Assembly (NCBI GenBank): GCA_015231605.1
Contig: JADGBG010000001.1
Coordinates: 35,657-99,656 of the forward strand
From: Alphaproteobacteria bacterium
GTDB lineage: Bacteria; Pseudomonadota; Alphaproteobacteria; Rhodospirillales; Magnetovibrionaceae
Direction: 5' to 3'
DNA: 64,000 nucleotides
Under the pieces are notes generated by a model. It searched no databases and was not told where the DNA came from. It saw nothing but the letters and a program-made list of their open reading frames with translations. A program made the translations under genes and the position numbers. This document shows, piece by piece, positions 34,762 to 43,680 of this stretch; position 1 is the first letter of the stretch, and every line of letters starts with the position of its first letter.

Positions 34762-35817
34762 GTGTCCAAGTCCATTACCCTCTCCATTGACGCCATGGGC
34801 GGCGACAAGGCTCCCGACATGGTGGTTGAGGGTATGGAACTTGCGTTGCAGGAATTGTCCGCCACGCGGTTCATCCTTTATGGCCGCTCCGAACAGCTGA
34901 TGCCGTTGCTGGCGAAATATCCCCGCGTGGCGCGCAATTGCGAATTGCGCCACACGGACGATGTCGTCAGCGGCGATGAAAAGCCCGGGGTCGCCTTGCG
35001 ATCCGGGCGGCAGTCGTCCATGCGCAAGGCCATCGACGCCGTCGGCGCGGGCGAGGCCGACGGCGTGGTGTCCGCCGGCAACACCGGCGCGCTGATGGCG
35101 ATGGCCAAGTTCGTCCTCAAGACGCTCCCCGGCATCGACCGTCCGGCCATCGCTTCGCTGCTGCCCACCATGCGCGGCGAAAGCGTGATGCTGGACTTGG
35201 GCGCGAACATCCAGTGCGACGCTGAAAACTTGGTGCAGTTCGCGGTGATGGGCGAGGTGTTCGCGCGTCACGTCCTGCACATCGACAAACCGTCCATCGG
35301 CATCCTCAATGTCGGCACCGAAGTCCTCAAAGGCAACGATTCCGTGAAGCAGGCGGCGGCGATCCTCAAGGAAACGCACCTGCCGATCCACTTCTACGGC
35401 TTCGTCGAAGGCGACGACATCGGGGCGGGCACCGTCGACGTCATCGTCACCGACGGATTCACCGGAAACGTGGCGCTGAAAACCCTGGAAGGCACGGCGA
35501 AGATGTTCGCCGACGGGCTCAAGCAGGAATTCCGCAAGAACTGGGGGCGCAAGCTGGGCGCGCTTTTCGCGCTTCCCGCGATCAACAGTTTCCGTACCCG
35601 ATTCGACCCCCGCCGCTACAACGGCGCGATGTTCCTGGGTTTGGGCGGCATTTGCGTAAAAAGTCACGGGGGCACGGACGCCTTGGGTTTCTGCCATGCC
35701 ATCAAGGTCGCGCACGAATTGGTGCAGGACCGGTTGAACGACGGCATCAAGGAGGACTATGCTCGGTTCAGTTCCGAACATCACGTCATTCCTGAAATCC
35801 TCGAGGAAGATTCCTAA
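34762..35817 (+). CDS. plsX: Phosphate acyltransferase PlsX
   Basis: This 351-residue enzyme makes acyl-phosphate from acyl-ACP for phospholipid synthesis. Motifs: LSIDAMGGDKAPDMVVEG, RSGRQSSMRKAIDAVGAGEADGVVSAGNTGALMA, LLPTMRGE, NVGTEVLKGND and VTDGFTGNVALKTLEG. GTG start with GAGGGG upstream. It follows rpmF by 38 bp and precedes fabH by 3 bp. Confidence 0.96.
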   Translation: MSKSITLSIDAMGGDKAPDMVVEGMELALQELSATRFILYGRSEQLMPLLAKYPRVARNCELRHTDDVVSGDEKPGVALRSGRQSSMRKAIDAVGAGEADGVVSAGNTGALMAMAKFVLKTLPGIDRPAIASLLPTMRGESVMLDLGANIQCDAENLVQFAVMGEVFARHVLHIDKPSIGILNVGTEVLKGNDSVKQAAAILKETHLPIHFYGFVEGDDIGAGTVDVIVTDGFTGNVALKTLEGTAKMFADGLKQEFRKNWGRKLGALFALPAINSFRTRFDPRRYNGAMFLGLGGICVKSHGGTDALGFCHAIKVAHELVQDRLNDGIKEDYARFSSEHHVIPEILEEDS

Positions 35818-35820
35818 ATC

Positions 35821-36792
35821 ATGGCTTATCGCTCCCGTATCATCGGCACCGGTTCCCATCTTCCGGACAAGGTGCTGACCAACGCCGACATGGCGAAACT
35901 GGTCGACACCACCGATGAATGGATCGTGGAGCGCACCGGCATCCGTCAGCGTCATATCGCGAAGGAAGGCGAAACCACGTCGGTCCTGGCGTTTCAGGCG
36001 GCGGAAAACGCCTTGGAAATGGCTGGCGTCACGGCTCACGACATCGATCTGGTCATTGTCGCCACCACCACGCCGGACAACACCTTTCCGTCCACCGCGA
36101 CCAAGGTGCAGGCCATGCTGGGCATGGAAAACGGCGCGGCGTTCGACGTGCAGGCCGTGTGTTCCGGATTCGTGTACGCGCTGGCGACGGCCGACAATTT
36201 CATTCGTTCCGGCCAGGTCAAGCACGCGCTCGTCATCGGCGCGGAAGTGTTTTCGCGCATCGTCGACTGGGCAGACCGCAGCACCTGCGTGCTGTTCGGC
36301 GACGGCGCCGGCGCGGTCGTCCTGAAATCCGTCGAGGCGGAGGAGGGCGAACAGGTCGGCATTCTGTCCACGCACCTCCATTCCGACGGCAAGCTGCGTG
36401 ATCTGCTGTACACCGACGGCGGCCCCGGCACCAATTCCACCGTCGGCCACGTGCGCATGCTGGGCCGGGAACTGTTCCGCCACGCGGTCAACAATCTGGC
36501 GTCCGTCGTGGACGAGGCGCTCGAAGCCAACGGCTTGAAAGCCGAGGATATATCCTGGCTGGTGCCGCATCAGGCCAACAAGCGCATTCTGGACGGGACC
36601 GCGCGCAAGCTGGGCATGGGCGAGGATCGGGTGGTCGTCACCGTCGATCGTCACGCCAACACGTCCGCCGCGTCCGTGCCGCTGGCGCTCGACGAAGCCG
36701 TTCGCGATGGACGGATCAAGCCGGGTGACCTTGTGCTGATGGAGGCCATGGGCGGTGGCTTGACCTGGGGCGCGGCGCTGGTGCGCTGGTAA
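35821..36792 (+). CDS. fabH: 3-oxoacyl-ACP synthase III (FabH)
   Basis: This 323-residue condensing enzyme starts fatty acid elongation by joining acetyl-CoA with malonyl-ACP. The catalytic triad is visible: C114 in DVQAVCSGF, His in [11 protein letters not shown] and Asn in [26 protein letters not shown] near the N-terminus is typical. Adjacent to plsX (3 bp gap) in the conserved plsX-fabH-ihfA order. Confidence 0.97.
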   Translation: MAYRSRIIGTGSHLPDKVLTNADMAKLVDTTDEWIVERTGIRQRHIAKEGETTSVLAFQAAENALEMAGVTAHDIDLVIVATTTPDNTFPSTATKVQAMLGMENGAAFDVQAVCSGFVYALATADNFIRSGQVKHALVIGAEVFSRIVDWADRSTCVLFGDGAGAVVLKSVEAEEGEQVGILSTHLHSDGKLRDLLYTDGGPGTNSTVGHVRMLGRELFRHAVNNLASVVDEALEANGLKAEDISWLVPHQANKRILDGTARKLGMGEDRVVVTVDRHANTSAASVPLALDEAVRDGRIKPGDLVLMEAMGGGLTWGAALVRW

Positions 36793-36846
36793 TCCCGGCG
36801 TTTTTTTTCAATCGACACGTCATTTTTGCGCCGGGAACGCGACGCG
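36793..36846. repeat. Inverted repeat immediately after fabH
   Basis: TCCCGGCG (36793-36800) directly follows the fabH stop and pairs with CGCCGGGA (36839-36846). Eight T lie inside the 38-nt loop next to the left arm. It may help end the fabH transcript, but the T run is on the wrong side for a standard terminator. Confidence 0.35.
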
Positions 36847-36886
36847 CTCCCATGGCGATTCCGTGCGTCTTCTCATCCCTTTGATA

Positions 36887-36915
36887 TTGACGGTTTTTGT
36901 GCATCGCGATACGAT
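36887..36915 (+). promoter_or_regulatory. Candidate sigma-70 promoter of ihfA
   Basis: TTGACG (36887-36892) and TACGAT (36910-36915) are separated by exactly 17 bp, in the 154-bp gap between fabH and ihfA. The match to TTGACA/TATAAT is 5/6 and 4/6. The start site would be near 36922, 25 bases before the ATG. Confidence 0.55.
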
Positions 36916-36946
36916 TTTGTCTCAACCTTGGAAAGGGATGCGTCGG

Positions 36947-37252
36947 ATGTCCAACGAAACGATCACACGCGCGCAATTGAGCGAGGCCGTCTATCAGGAA
37001 GTGGGGCTTTCCCGCAACGAATCCGCCGATCTTCTGGAATCCGTCCTGTCGATCATTACCGACGCTCTGGCGAAGGGGGAAACGGTGAAGATCTCGTCTT
37101 TCGGAAGCTTTTCGGTTCGCCAGAAGGGACAGCGCATCGGCCGCAACCCCAAAACCGGCGAAGAGGTTCCGATTTTGCCGCGCAAGGTCCTGGTTTTCCG
37201 CCCGTCCCAGGTGATGAAGGCCCGCATCAACGCCAAACGCAGCCCGTCCTGA
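36947..37252 (+). CDS. ihfA: Integration host factor subunit alpha
   Basis: This 101-residue HU/IHF-family DNA-bending protein has the alpha-type pattern [59 protein letters not shown] and the intercalating Pro in GRNPKTG. It partners IhfB and bends DNA at sigma-54 promoters, relevant to the NtrC-dependent promoters in this genome. Start 36947 gives the family N-terminus with GGAAAGGG 9 nt upstream; 36938 is an alternative. The next gene (merR) follows by 18 bp. Confidence 0.95.
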   Translation: MSNETITRAQLSEAVYQEVGLSRNESADLLESVLSIITDALAKGETVKISSFGSFSVRQKGQRIGRNPKTGEEVPILPRKVLVFRPSQVMKARINAKRSPS

Positions 37253-37270
37253 GTCCAGGGCTGACGGCAC

Positions 37271-37723
37271 ATGGCGAAGTCCTCATCGTCCAGACGCGCG
37301 AGCAAATCCGACCAGGCGTTCCGCACCATCAGCGAGGCGGCCGAACTTCTCGACCTGCCGCAGCATGTCCTGCGCTTTTGGGAGAGCAAGTTCCATCAGA
37401 TCAGTCCCCTGAAGCGGGGCGGCGGGCGCCGTTACTATCGGCCGGAAGACATCGAGCTTCTCACCCGCATCAAAGCCTTGTTGCACAATGACGGCTACAC
37501 CATCAAAGGCGTGCAGAAACTTCTCGGCCAAGGGGGCGTCAGAAACCTGCCGGAGGTCGCGTCAGAGCCTGCCGCCGAGCCGGAAATCCAGCCCGGCGCC
37601 CAGCACGCGCTGGACTTGGGCGACACCAAGAAACCCGTCGACCGCGCAAAACTCGGTAAATTGGTGGCCGAGTTGGAGCAAATCCGCGACGAGCTGAAAA
37701 AAACGCTTTCGAACGCCGCTTGA
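37271..37723 (+). CDS. MerR-family transcriptional regulator downstream of ihfA
   Basis: In this 150-residue protein, the N-terminal winged helix-turn-helix (about residues 16-85: [59 protein letters not shown]) is of MerR type. The C-terminal half is an Ala/Glu/Pro-rich linker and a short coiled coil ([16 protein letters not shown]). There are no clustered cysteines, so metal sensing is unlikely. The ihfA-merR pair is typical of Alphaproteobacteria. Its regulon is not known to me. Confidence 0.9.
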   Translation: MAKSSSSRRASKSDQAFRTISEAAELLDLPQHVLRFWESKFHQISPLKRGGGRRYYRPEDIELLTRIKALLHNDGYTIKGVQKLLGQGGVRNLPEVASEPAAEPEIQPGAQHALDLGDTKKPVDRAKLGKLVAELEQIRDELKKTLSNAA

Positions 37724-37790
37724 GGCGTTGCAACGATGCCGGTCCCGGCTTATAGTCGCGCCGCTTCCACCACATGGAGCAACTTCCCTA

Positions 37791-37867
<77 letters not shown>

Positions 37868-37875
37868 AAGGAATG

Positions 37876-37907
37876 AAGGGGTTGGGCTTGGTCCCAACCC
37901 CTTTTTT
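37876..37907 (+). terminator. Rho-independent terminator after tRNA-Pro
   Basis: GGGGTTGGG (37878-37886) pairs with CCCAACCCC (37893-37901) over a 6-nt loop, extended by AA/TT, then TTTTTT. Canonical form. Confidence 0.92.
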
Positions 37908-38013
37908 CCTGCCGTTCCTTTTCGCCTATACAGGTCTTTTCGGCCGTGTATGATACGCCGATTGGCCTAGGTTCATTCCGTATTTTTCGCGAGATCGAGG
38001 GCATGAACGTCTG

Positions 38014-38874
38014 ATGGACATGAGATGGGGACCAAAATACGAAACCGGCATCGCGGTTATCGACAAGGATCACCGCATTCTGTTCGACCTGTTCGAACAG
38101 ACTCAGCAATGCGTCGATGACGGGGAAGAAAGCTTCGTTCTGGGCAGCGTCATCGCCAGTCTCCTGGACTATGTCCGCCTTCATTTCCATCGCGAGGAAA
38201 TTCTTCTGGATCGGTGCGGGTATTCCGCCCTGGGCGCCCACCAGCAACTTCATGTCGAGTTGAAGGCCGCCGTCGAATTGATCGCCCAGAGGTTCAAGGA
38301 CCATCCGGAACGAGTCGGCGTTCGTGAAATCCGTAATTTTTTATGGGTCTGGCTATCCGAACACATTCTGGGAGAGGACATGCCCTACGTCGGCGTGTGC
38401 ATGCCCAGGACGGACATCCACGAAGAGATCGCCAAGATCACCCTTGCGGACGTTTTGAACGAGGGCAAGAAACGCATGTGTTGCGATTGGCCGTCCCTGC
38501 GGGTGCTCGTGGTCGACGACAACGCAAATTTCCAAAGGCTCTTTAAAACCCTGCTGCTGGCATTCGGCGTCAAGGATCTGCGCCTGGCGGGCAGCGCGGC
38601 GGAGGGGTTTCGCAAGCTCGCCCATGGCCCGGTCGATGTGGTCATCTGCGACTGGCTGATGGACGACATGAACGGGTTGGATTTCATGAAAACGATCCGG
38701 GAATCCGGCGATGAAACGCCGATCCTCATTCTCTCCGGTTTCGGTGACGAGGCGTTCCGCAACAAGGCCTGCAACAGCGGCGCCAACGCGGTGCTGGAAA
38801 AACCGATCAGCGCAAACAGTTTTTTGCAGGCCGTATCCGGCATCCTGCCCGAAGCGCCGCCCGTCGAAATTTAA
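38014..38874 (+). CDS. Bacteriohemerythrin fused to a C-terminal receiver domain
   Basis: In this 286-residue two-domain protein, residues 1-140 form a hemerythrin four-helix bundle with all diiron ligands at canonical spacing: H20, H57, E61, H76, H80, H117 and D122 (KDHRILF, HFHREE, HQQLH, WLSEHILGED). Residues 160-284 form a receiver domain with D168/D169, phosphoacceptor D213 in ICDWLMDDMNG and K263 in LEKP. The simplest role is an oxygen-responsive signalling protein in which O2 or redox state of the diiron site modulates the receiver, or phosphorylation modulates the hemerythrin. No kinase is adjacent. Monocistronic between two terminators. Confidence 0.9.
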   Translation: MDMRWGPKYETGIAVIDKDHRILFDLFEQTQQCVDDGEESFVLGSVIASLLDYVRLHFHREEILLDRCGYSALGAHQQLHVELKAAVELIAQRFKDHPERVGVREIRNFLWVWLSEHILGEDMPYVGVCMPRTDIHEEIAKITLADVLNEGKKRMCCDWPSLRVLVVDDNANFQRLFKTLLLAFGVKDLRLAGSAAEGFRKLAHGPVDVVICDWLMDDMNGLDFMKTIRESGDETPILILSGFGDEAFRNKACNSGANAVLEKPISANSFLQAVSGILPEAPPVEI

Positions 38875-38882
38875 AAGAAAAT

Positions 38883-38912
38883 AGCCGGCTGCCGAAGCAG
38901 CCGGCTCAAGTT
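38883..38912 (+). terminator. Terminator hairpin after the hemerythrin-receiver gene
   Basis: AGCCGGCTGC (38883-38892) pairs with GCAGCCGGCT (38897-38906) over CGAA, 8 bp after the stop. The following CAAGTTT is a weak U tract. Confidence 0.7.
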
Positions 38913-39113
38913 TGTGCTCTTGAGGGAAGGGATAGACTCAATGTTGAGCCTGTCCACACCTTCATCCTCGCACAGCGGTTCATCCCGGGATGTGATGGGG
39001 GTCACATGACGGGCGATATATTTGCACAACAATGAAACAGGCTTTGTTCAGAAATGGTTAGAGAATATAATTTATAAACTTCCTGTGGTTTTCCTGTGGA
39101 ATGGGGTTCTGTT

Positions 39114-39464
39114 ATGACCGAGGAACACACCAACGACTACAAGCATATGATGCATCAGAAGCGTTTCCTGAACGAATTGGAGCAGGGAATCCGCATCGCC
39201 AACCGCGAAATCATTCACACCCGTTTGCCTGCCTTGAACAAGGACACCATCCTCGGTTTCGCCGTCGCCATCGCCCGGTTGCGCGCGCGTTACCTTGAGG
39301 CCGCGTTCCGCGCCGCGGAATCGGACCGGGGCGAGCCCTTGGACCAAAGCCAGATCAAGGATCTGCGCGGTCATCGCGAAGCCTATGAGGAGGCAAAACA
39401 GGCCTTCGAAGCGTTGCGCTACGCCATCGAGCAGGGATACGTCGACGTCAAGCTTCCGGGGTGA
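39114..39464 (+). CDS. Hypothetical alpha-helical protein
   Basis: This 116-residue protein is predicted almost wholly helical and charged, with no signal peptide or membrane segment. It shows the periodic pattern FLNELEQGIRIANREIIHTRLP followed by AVAIARLRARYLEAAFRAAE and an EAYEEAKQAFEALRYAI helix. I do not recognise it. The ATG at 39114 has GGGG 9 nt upstream; a GTG at 39096 is an alternative. The 239-bp gap before it ends in an AT-rich stretch (39055-39080) that probably holds its promoter. Expressed alone, as a hairpin lies downstream at 39606. Confidence 0.6.
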   Translation: MTEEHTNDYKHMMHQKRFLNELEQGIRIANREIIHTRLPALNKDTILGFAVAIARLRARYLEAAFRAAESDRGEPLDQSQIKDLRGHREAYEEAKQAFEALRYAIEQGYVDVKLPG

Positions 39465-39605
39465 TGGCGGACATCACAAAAAGGTGATTGGCCTTTTGCG
39501 GCAATATTTGTGAAGATTGAATCACGGGCGCACGGCGGGGCACTCTACCTCCCCCCCCCACATCACAGATGTCCCAAGGTGTCGCTGAGTTTGCATAACT
39601 CCTAG

Positions 39606-39644
39606 AACTCCCCCGCAGGTTTCGGCCTGCGGGGGAGTTTCTTT
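39606..39644. terminator. Strong terminator between convergent small genes
   Basis: A 14-bp perfect stem (39606-39619 with 39626-39639) with a 6-nt loop is followed on the plus strand by TTTCTTTT. It serves the gene at 39114-39464 and perhaps, on the other strand, the gene at 39671. A run of nine C (39551-39559) lies in the same gap. Confidence 0.8.
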
Positions 39645-39670
39645 TCGGAATCCCGGTTCGGAAAACGGGG

Positions 39671-39946
39671 TCAGGCGGCCACGGAACGTCCCTGGGTCGT
39701 CAGTTTGCAGACGATCCAGTCCGGCTTGAGCGGGTTGGAAAACCACGGTTCGGCCCAACCGTTGTCGATGCAGCTGCGCACCGTGCGTTCACAGACCTGT
39801 TGGCCTTCCTCGTCGAACAAGGGCAGCTTGCCGCCGGGCTGGCTGAGGCCGCGGCGCAACCACGCCAACTGGGCGGGCGTGGGGGCGTGTCCGGTCTGTC
39901 CCTTGGTTCCGCCCTTGACGGTGTCGGTGGATTCGCTTTTGGCCAT
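39671..39946 (-). CDS. Small conserved hypothetical protein
   Basis: This 91-residue protein has a disordered Lys/Gly/Thr N-terminus (about 25 residues), then a compact domain: TPAQLAWLRRGLSQPGGKLPLFDEEGQQV, RTVRSCIDNGWAEPWF and PDWIVCKLTTQGR. The alternation of helices with a terminal strand pair suggests a winged-helix-like fold ending in the typical L-T-x-x-G-R wing. That is inference only. Start 39946 chosen; 39952 is two codons longer. Divergent from cutA across 87 bp. Confidence 0.65.
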   Translation of the reverse strand: MAKSESTDTVKGGTKGQTGHAPTPAQLAWLRRGLSQPGGKLPLFDEEGQQVCERTVRSCIDNGWAEPWFSNPLKPDWIVCKLTTQGRSVAA

Positions 39947-40033
39947 GTGCATGATCCGTTTGATGATCCCTCGTTCAGGCCATGGTACGGTAAATGGTTT
40001 CCGAATCCAAGAAAGCAGAGGTGGAGCGAAGCC

Positions 40034-40372
40034 GTGGACACGCAGAATCTTCAGGGTGGCGCCCTGCAATGGGTCTACGTCACCGCATCGAACCGGGATG
40101 AAGCCCTGTCGGTCGCGCGGGCGTGCGTGGAAGCCCGTCTCGCCGCGTGCGCCAATGTCCTGGACGGCGCGACATCGGTCTATTGGTGGGATGGCGCCGT
40201 GCGGGAGGGACCGGAAACGGTTCTGATCATGAAAACCCGTCGCGACCTAGTGGACGCGCTGACGGAAAAGGTCCGCGCCGTCCACGGTTACAGTTGTCCG
40301 TGCGTCGTCAGCCTGGATATCGACAACGGCAATCCGGCCTTTCTGCAATGGATCGGGGAAGAGACGCGATAG
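40034..40372 (+). CDS. cutA: Divalent-ion tolerance protein CutA1
   Basis: This 112-residue protein of the CutA1 trimer family has WVYVTASNRDEALSVARACVEARLAACANVL, YWWDGAVREGPETVLIMKTRRD and YSCPCVVSLDIDNGNPAFLQWI. The function is associated with copper tolerance but is poorly defined. The start is probably GTG 40034 with GGAG 8 nt upstream, since the conserved region begins about 13 residues later. The open frame continues upstream without conserved sequence. Confidence 0.9.
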   Translation: MDTQNLQGGALQWVYVTASNRDEALSVARACVEARLAACANVLDGATSVYWWDGAVREGPETVLIMKTRRDLVDALTEKVRAVHGYSCPCVVSLDIDNGNPAFLQWIGEETR

Positions 40373-40376
40373 TCGG

Positions 40377-41333
40377 CTATTTTTTCGCGACGGTGCTGGA
40401 AATTTCCCGCGCCGCGCGCGCCGCGCTGGTGTCGCTTTCGTCAAAGCCGCGCTGGATGGATTGGGCGAGGGGGCGCAGAAGTTCGATGTCCTTGGCGGCG
40501 GGCGCGCGGCCTGCGGTTTCCGCGTCCAATATCCGTTTGGTGACGTCGATCAGGGTGTCGCACAATTCGCTGACGTGGGCGAACTTTGTGCCCACCATGC
40601 GCCGCGAGATGTCTTCCCCCAGAAACAATAGGTGATCCAGTTGGTTGTGGGTGGCTTCGTCCACGGTCTCGGTTTTCAGACCCGGCAGGATCTTGTCCAC
40701 CAACTGCATGACCTGGTGCGCGTGACTGTCCAGCTTTTCCAGGTTGACCTGCTTCAGGCAGCGGTCGATTTCGCGCTGCAAGTCCATCAGGTTGACGTCC
40801 TTGTCGCCCAAGGCCTTGGCGCGCAGCGTGTTGGGCACTTCGATCGGCTTGGCCTTTGCATGCACGACCGCCCCGGCCTTGCCCCGGTCCGGACCGATGT
40901 AGTTGCTGGTGACCACGAACGGTTTGCGGGCCTGGATCAGGGACTTGATGCGCTGGAGAAGCTGGTTCGCGGACATCGGCTTGGAAATGATGGCGTCCGC
41001 GCCCGACATGACCACGGCCCGGATGTCGTCAGAGGTCGGCGACCAGGCGGTGGCGATGACCGGCAGAAACGGGTTCGCGCCGATCATGTGATGGCGCAGG
41101 TTATGGACGAACGTGCTGAAATCCCCATCCCCGAGATTGATGTCGGAAATGATCAGATCCGGCGTGGCGATGCGCATCTTTTCTTCGATGTCGCGCATGC
41201 CCTTGCCTTCGGTGATGCGGCGAAAGCCGTTGTCGATCAGGATGTTGCGAACGGCCGAGCGCGCCATGCGATCGGGATCGACAAGCAGTATGTCGACGGT
41301 GTCTAAAGACCGGGTGTCCAGTGCGGAGAACAT
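40377..41333 (-). CDS. Response regulator with uncharacterised helical C-terminus
   Basis: In this 318-residue protein, residues 10-135 are a receiver domain (ILLVDPDR, phosphoacceptor Asp in DLIISDINLGDGD, IISKPMSANQLL). The rest (about 140-318) has no HTH, GGDEF, EAL, HD or AAA motif. It starts with a basic linker and is otherwise helical and charged, with NLMDLQREIDRCLKQVNLEKLDSHAHQVMQLVDKIL in the middle and an Ala-rich tail. The output function is unknown; protein-protein signalling is likely. Convergent with cutA (4 bp between stops); 77 bp downstream of ispDF on the same strand. Confidence 0.82.
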   Translation of the reverse strand: MFSALDTRSLDTVDILLVDPDRMARSAVRNILIDNGFRRITEGKGMRDIEEKMRIATPDLIISDINLGDGDFSTFVHNLRHHMIGANPFLPVIATAWSPTSDDIRAVVMSGADAIISKPMSANQLLQRIKSLIQARKPFVVTSNYIGPDRGKAGAVVHAKAKPIEVPNTLRAKALGDKDVNLMDLQREIDRCLKQVNLEKLDSHAHQVMQLVDKILPGLKTETVDEATHNQLDHLLFLGEDISRRMVGTKFAHVSELCDTLIDVTKRILDAETAGRAPAAKDIELLRPLAQSIQRGFDESDTSAARAAREISSTVAKK

Positions 41334-41410
41334 GAGCGCGTCGTTTGATCGGATTTAATCCAAGGGCCCATCATTGCGCCGAAGGGGTGGGCAGTTCAAG
41401 GAAAATGACG

Positions 41411-42562
41411 CTAGGCAGGGAGGCGAACCGTGGCGGACGCCTGGGCCGCGATGCCTTCGCCGCGCCCGGTGAAGCCCAAGCCTTCGGTGGTGGTCGCCTT
41501 GACGGAGACGCGATCGGCCGGAACGTCGAGGATTTCTGCGACTTTTTCCACCATGGCGTGGCGGTGCGGCCCGATTTTCGGGGCCTGGCAGATGATGGTG
41601 ACGTCGACGTTGACGAGGCTTCCGCCGCGCTTGCGCACAAGGGACGCGGCATGGCCGAGAAAGCGGTCGGAACTTGCCCCTTTCCATTGGGGGTCGCTGG
41701 GCGGAAAATGTTGGCCGATGTCGCCCGCGCCGATCGCGCCCAGGATCGCGTCGGTCAACGCGTGCAGCGCCGCGTCCGCGTCCGAATGCCCCTCCAGGCC
41801 ATGATCGTGGGGAATCCGCACGCCGCACAGCGTCACGCCCGAGCCCGCGCAAAAGGCGTGGACATCGAAACCCGTTCCCGTGCGGAAATCGTGGGCGGCG
41901 GCAAGCAGTCGTTCGGCGCGCATCAAATCCTCGCTGGTGGTGATCTTGAAATTGTCCTCGTCGCCCGGCGTCAGCACGACCTTGTGGCCGGTGCGTTCGA
42001 ACAACTGGGTGTCGTCGGTCAGCATTTCCCCGGCGAGCTCCCGGTGCGCCGACAGGATTTCCGCAAACATAAAACCCTGCGGGGTCTGCGCCCGCCACAG
42101 GTCGTCGCGGGACACGGCCTCGCCGGCCAAGCCGCCGTGGCCGCGCTTCAACGTATCCGCCACCGCGACGGCGGGCAGGGCGCCGGGGTGTGCGTCCAGG
42201 GCGTCGATCACGGACGTGATGACGGCCTCACTGACGAATGGGCGGGCCGCATCGTGGATCAGAACCTTGTCCGGCCCGTCGCCCGCCAGGCTTTCCAAGC
42301 CGAAGCGCACGGAATCCTGGCGTTCGGCCCCACCGTGAACGGGCGGGGGCAGGTCCAGCCCACGAACCGCGTCGGCATACAAATCGGTGTCGTCCGGATG
42401 AATCACGCACCGCACCACGTCCACGTCGGGATGATCGAGGAACGCCTGAACCGTGCGCCGCAACACCGGCGCGCCGCCCAACATCGCATACTGTTTCGGC
42501 ACGTCGCCGCCAAATCGGCGGCCCCGTCCGGCGGCGACCACGAGGGCGGCGGTGACGGTCAT
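41411..42562 (-). CDS. ispDF: Bifunctional MEP-pathway enzyme IspD-IspF
   Basis: This 383-residue fusion has IspD at residues 1-225 (cytidylyltransferase: VVAAGRGRRFGGDVPKQY, DAARPFVS) and IspF at residues 226-383 (2,4-cyclodiphosphate synthase: GTGFDVHAF with metal ligands Asp and His, LEGHSDADAALHALTDAILGA, TTEGLGFTGRGEGIAA). Fusion of these non-consecutive steps is typical of Alphaproteobacteria. ATG 42562 is preferred over a TTG 30 bases upstream. It is divergent from dusB across 133 bp, the conserved neighbourhood ispDF/dusB-ntr. Confidence 0.95.
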   Translation of the reverse strand: MTVTAALVVAAGRGRRFGGDVPKQYAMLGGAPVLRRTVQAFLDHPDVDVVRCVIHPDDTDLYADAVRGLDLPPPVHGGAERQDSVRFGLESLAGDGPDKVLIHDAARPFVSEAVITSVIDALDAHPGALPAVAVADTLKRGHGGLAGEAVSRDDLWRAQTPQGFMFAEILSAHRELAGEMLTDDTQLFERTGHKVVLTPGDEDNFKITTSEDLMRAERLLAAAHDFRTGTGFDVHAFCAGSGVTLCGVRIPHDHGLEGHSDADAALHALTDAILGAIGAGDIGQHFPPSDPQWKGASSDRFLGHAASLVRKRGGSLVNVDVTIICQAPKIGPHRHAMVEKVAEILDVPADRVSVKATTTEGLGFTGRGEGIAAQASATVRLPA

Positions 42563-42695
42563 GGGCGGCGGGGTTCCTTCTGTTTCGTCCAATGGAAAGC
42601 TATCAGCTTATGCCGTTTTGCCAAGCATCTTGATTTTTTGCACGTTTTGCACAATAAACGGGCACTTGAAGCGGGTGCGCAGGATTTCGCCAAGC

Positions 42696-43679
42696 ATGGC
42701 CTATCAAATCGGAAACGTTCAACTGGACAGCAACGTCATGCTGGCGCCCATGGCCGGCGTGACCGACATGCCGTTCCGCCGCTTGGTCAAGTCCTTCGGC
42801 GTTGGTCTGGTCGTGTCGGAAATGATCGCCTCCAAGGCGATGATCCACGCCAACAAGAAAACACTGCGCATGTCCACCGGCTGCGACGATGAATTCCCCA
42901 TGTCCGTGCAGTTGGCCGGAACCGATCCCGACGACGTCGCCGAGGCCGCCAAGCTGAACGAGGACCGGGGCGCGGCCATCATCGACCTCAACATGGGCTG
43001 TCCCGCCAAGAAGGTGGTGAACGGCTATTCCGGGTCCGCCCTGATGAAGGACGAGTGCCTTGCCGGGCGCATCATGGAGGCCGCCGTCAAGGCCGTGAGG
43101 CTGCCCGTGACCTTGAAGATGCGCACGGGATGGGACGACGACAACCGCAACGCCCCGACCCTGGCGCGCATCGCCGAGGAATCCGGAATCCAGTCCATCG
43201 TCGTGCACGGACGGACCCGCCAGCAGTTCTACAAAGGCCGCGCCGATTGGGACTTCATCGGTGAAGTGAAGCGATCGGTGAGCATTCCCGTCACCGGCAA
43301 CGGCGATGTGAATACCGTCGACGACGCCGCCGATTTGCTGCGCCGCTCCGGCGCGGATGGCGTGATGATCGGGCGCGGCACCTATGGGCGACCGTGGTTC
43401 CCATCCCAGGTCGCGCACTTCCTGGCGACCGGCGAACGCCTGCCCGACCCCGACCTGGAAATCCAGATGCGCACCATTCTCGACCACTACGACGCCATGC
43501 GCGGCCATTACGGAAACGATCTGGGCATGCGCAACGCCCGCAAACATATCGGGTGGTATTCCAAGGGGTTGCCGAGTTCGGCCGAATTCCGCGCCGGCGT
43601 GTTCGCCTGCAACGATCCGGACGGCGTGCCGGATCTGGTACGGGCCTATTTCCACCCCTTGATCGAACGGGCCGCCTGA
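42696..43679 (+). CDS. dusB: tRNA-dihydrouridine synthase (DusB/NifR3)
   Basis: This 327-residue FMN enzyme reduces specific uridines in tRNA. Motifs: VMLAPMAGVTDMPFRRL, DLNMGCPAKKVV with the catalytic Cys, VTLKMRTGWDD, VHGRTRQQFYKG and GNGDVNT. In Alphaproteobacteria this gene (nifR3) heads the ntrBC operon, as here: ntrB starts one base after its stop. The ATG at 42696 has AGGA upstream. Confidence 0.95.
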   Translation: MAYQIGNVQLDSNVMLAPMAGVTDMPFRRLVKSFGVGLVVSEMIASKAMIHANKKTLRMSTGCDDEFPMSVQLAGTDPDDVAEAAKLNEDRGAAIIDLNMGCPAKKVVNGYSGSALMKDECLAGRIMEAAVKAVRLPVTLKMRTGWDDDNRNAPTLARIAEESGIQSIVVHGRTRQQFYKGRADWDFIGEVKRSVSIPVTGNGDVNTVDDAADLLRRSGADGVMIGRGTYGRPWFPSQVAHFLATGERLPDPDLEIQMRTILDHYDAMRGHYGNDLGMRNARKHIGWYSKGLPSSAEFRAGVFACNDPDGVPDLVRAYFHPLIERAA

Positions 43680-43680
43680 C

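Noticed and set aside
34720..36654. A 644-codon minus-strand open frame across plsX and fabH
   Set aside because: Antisense to two conserved genes; no motif and no start signal.
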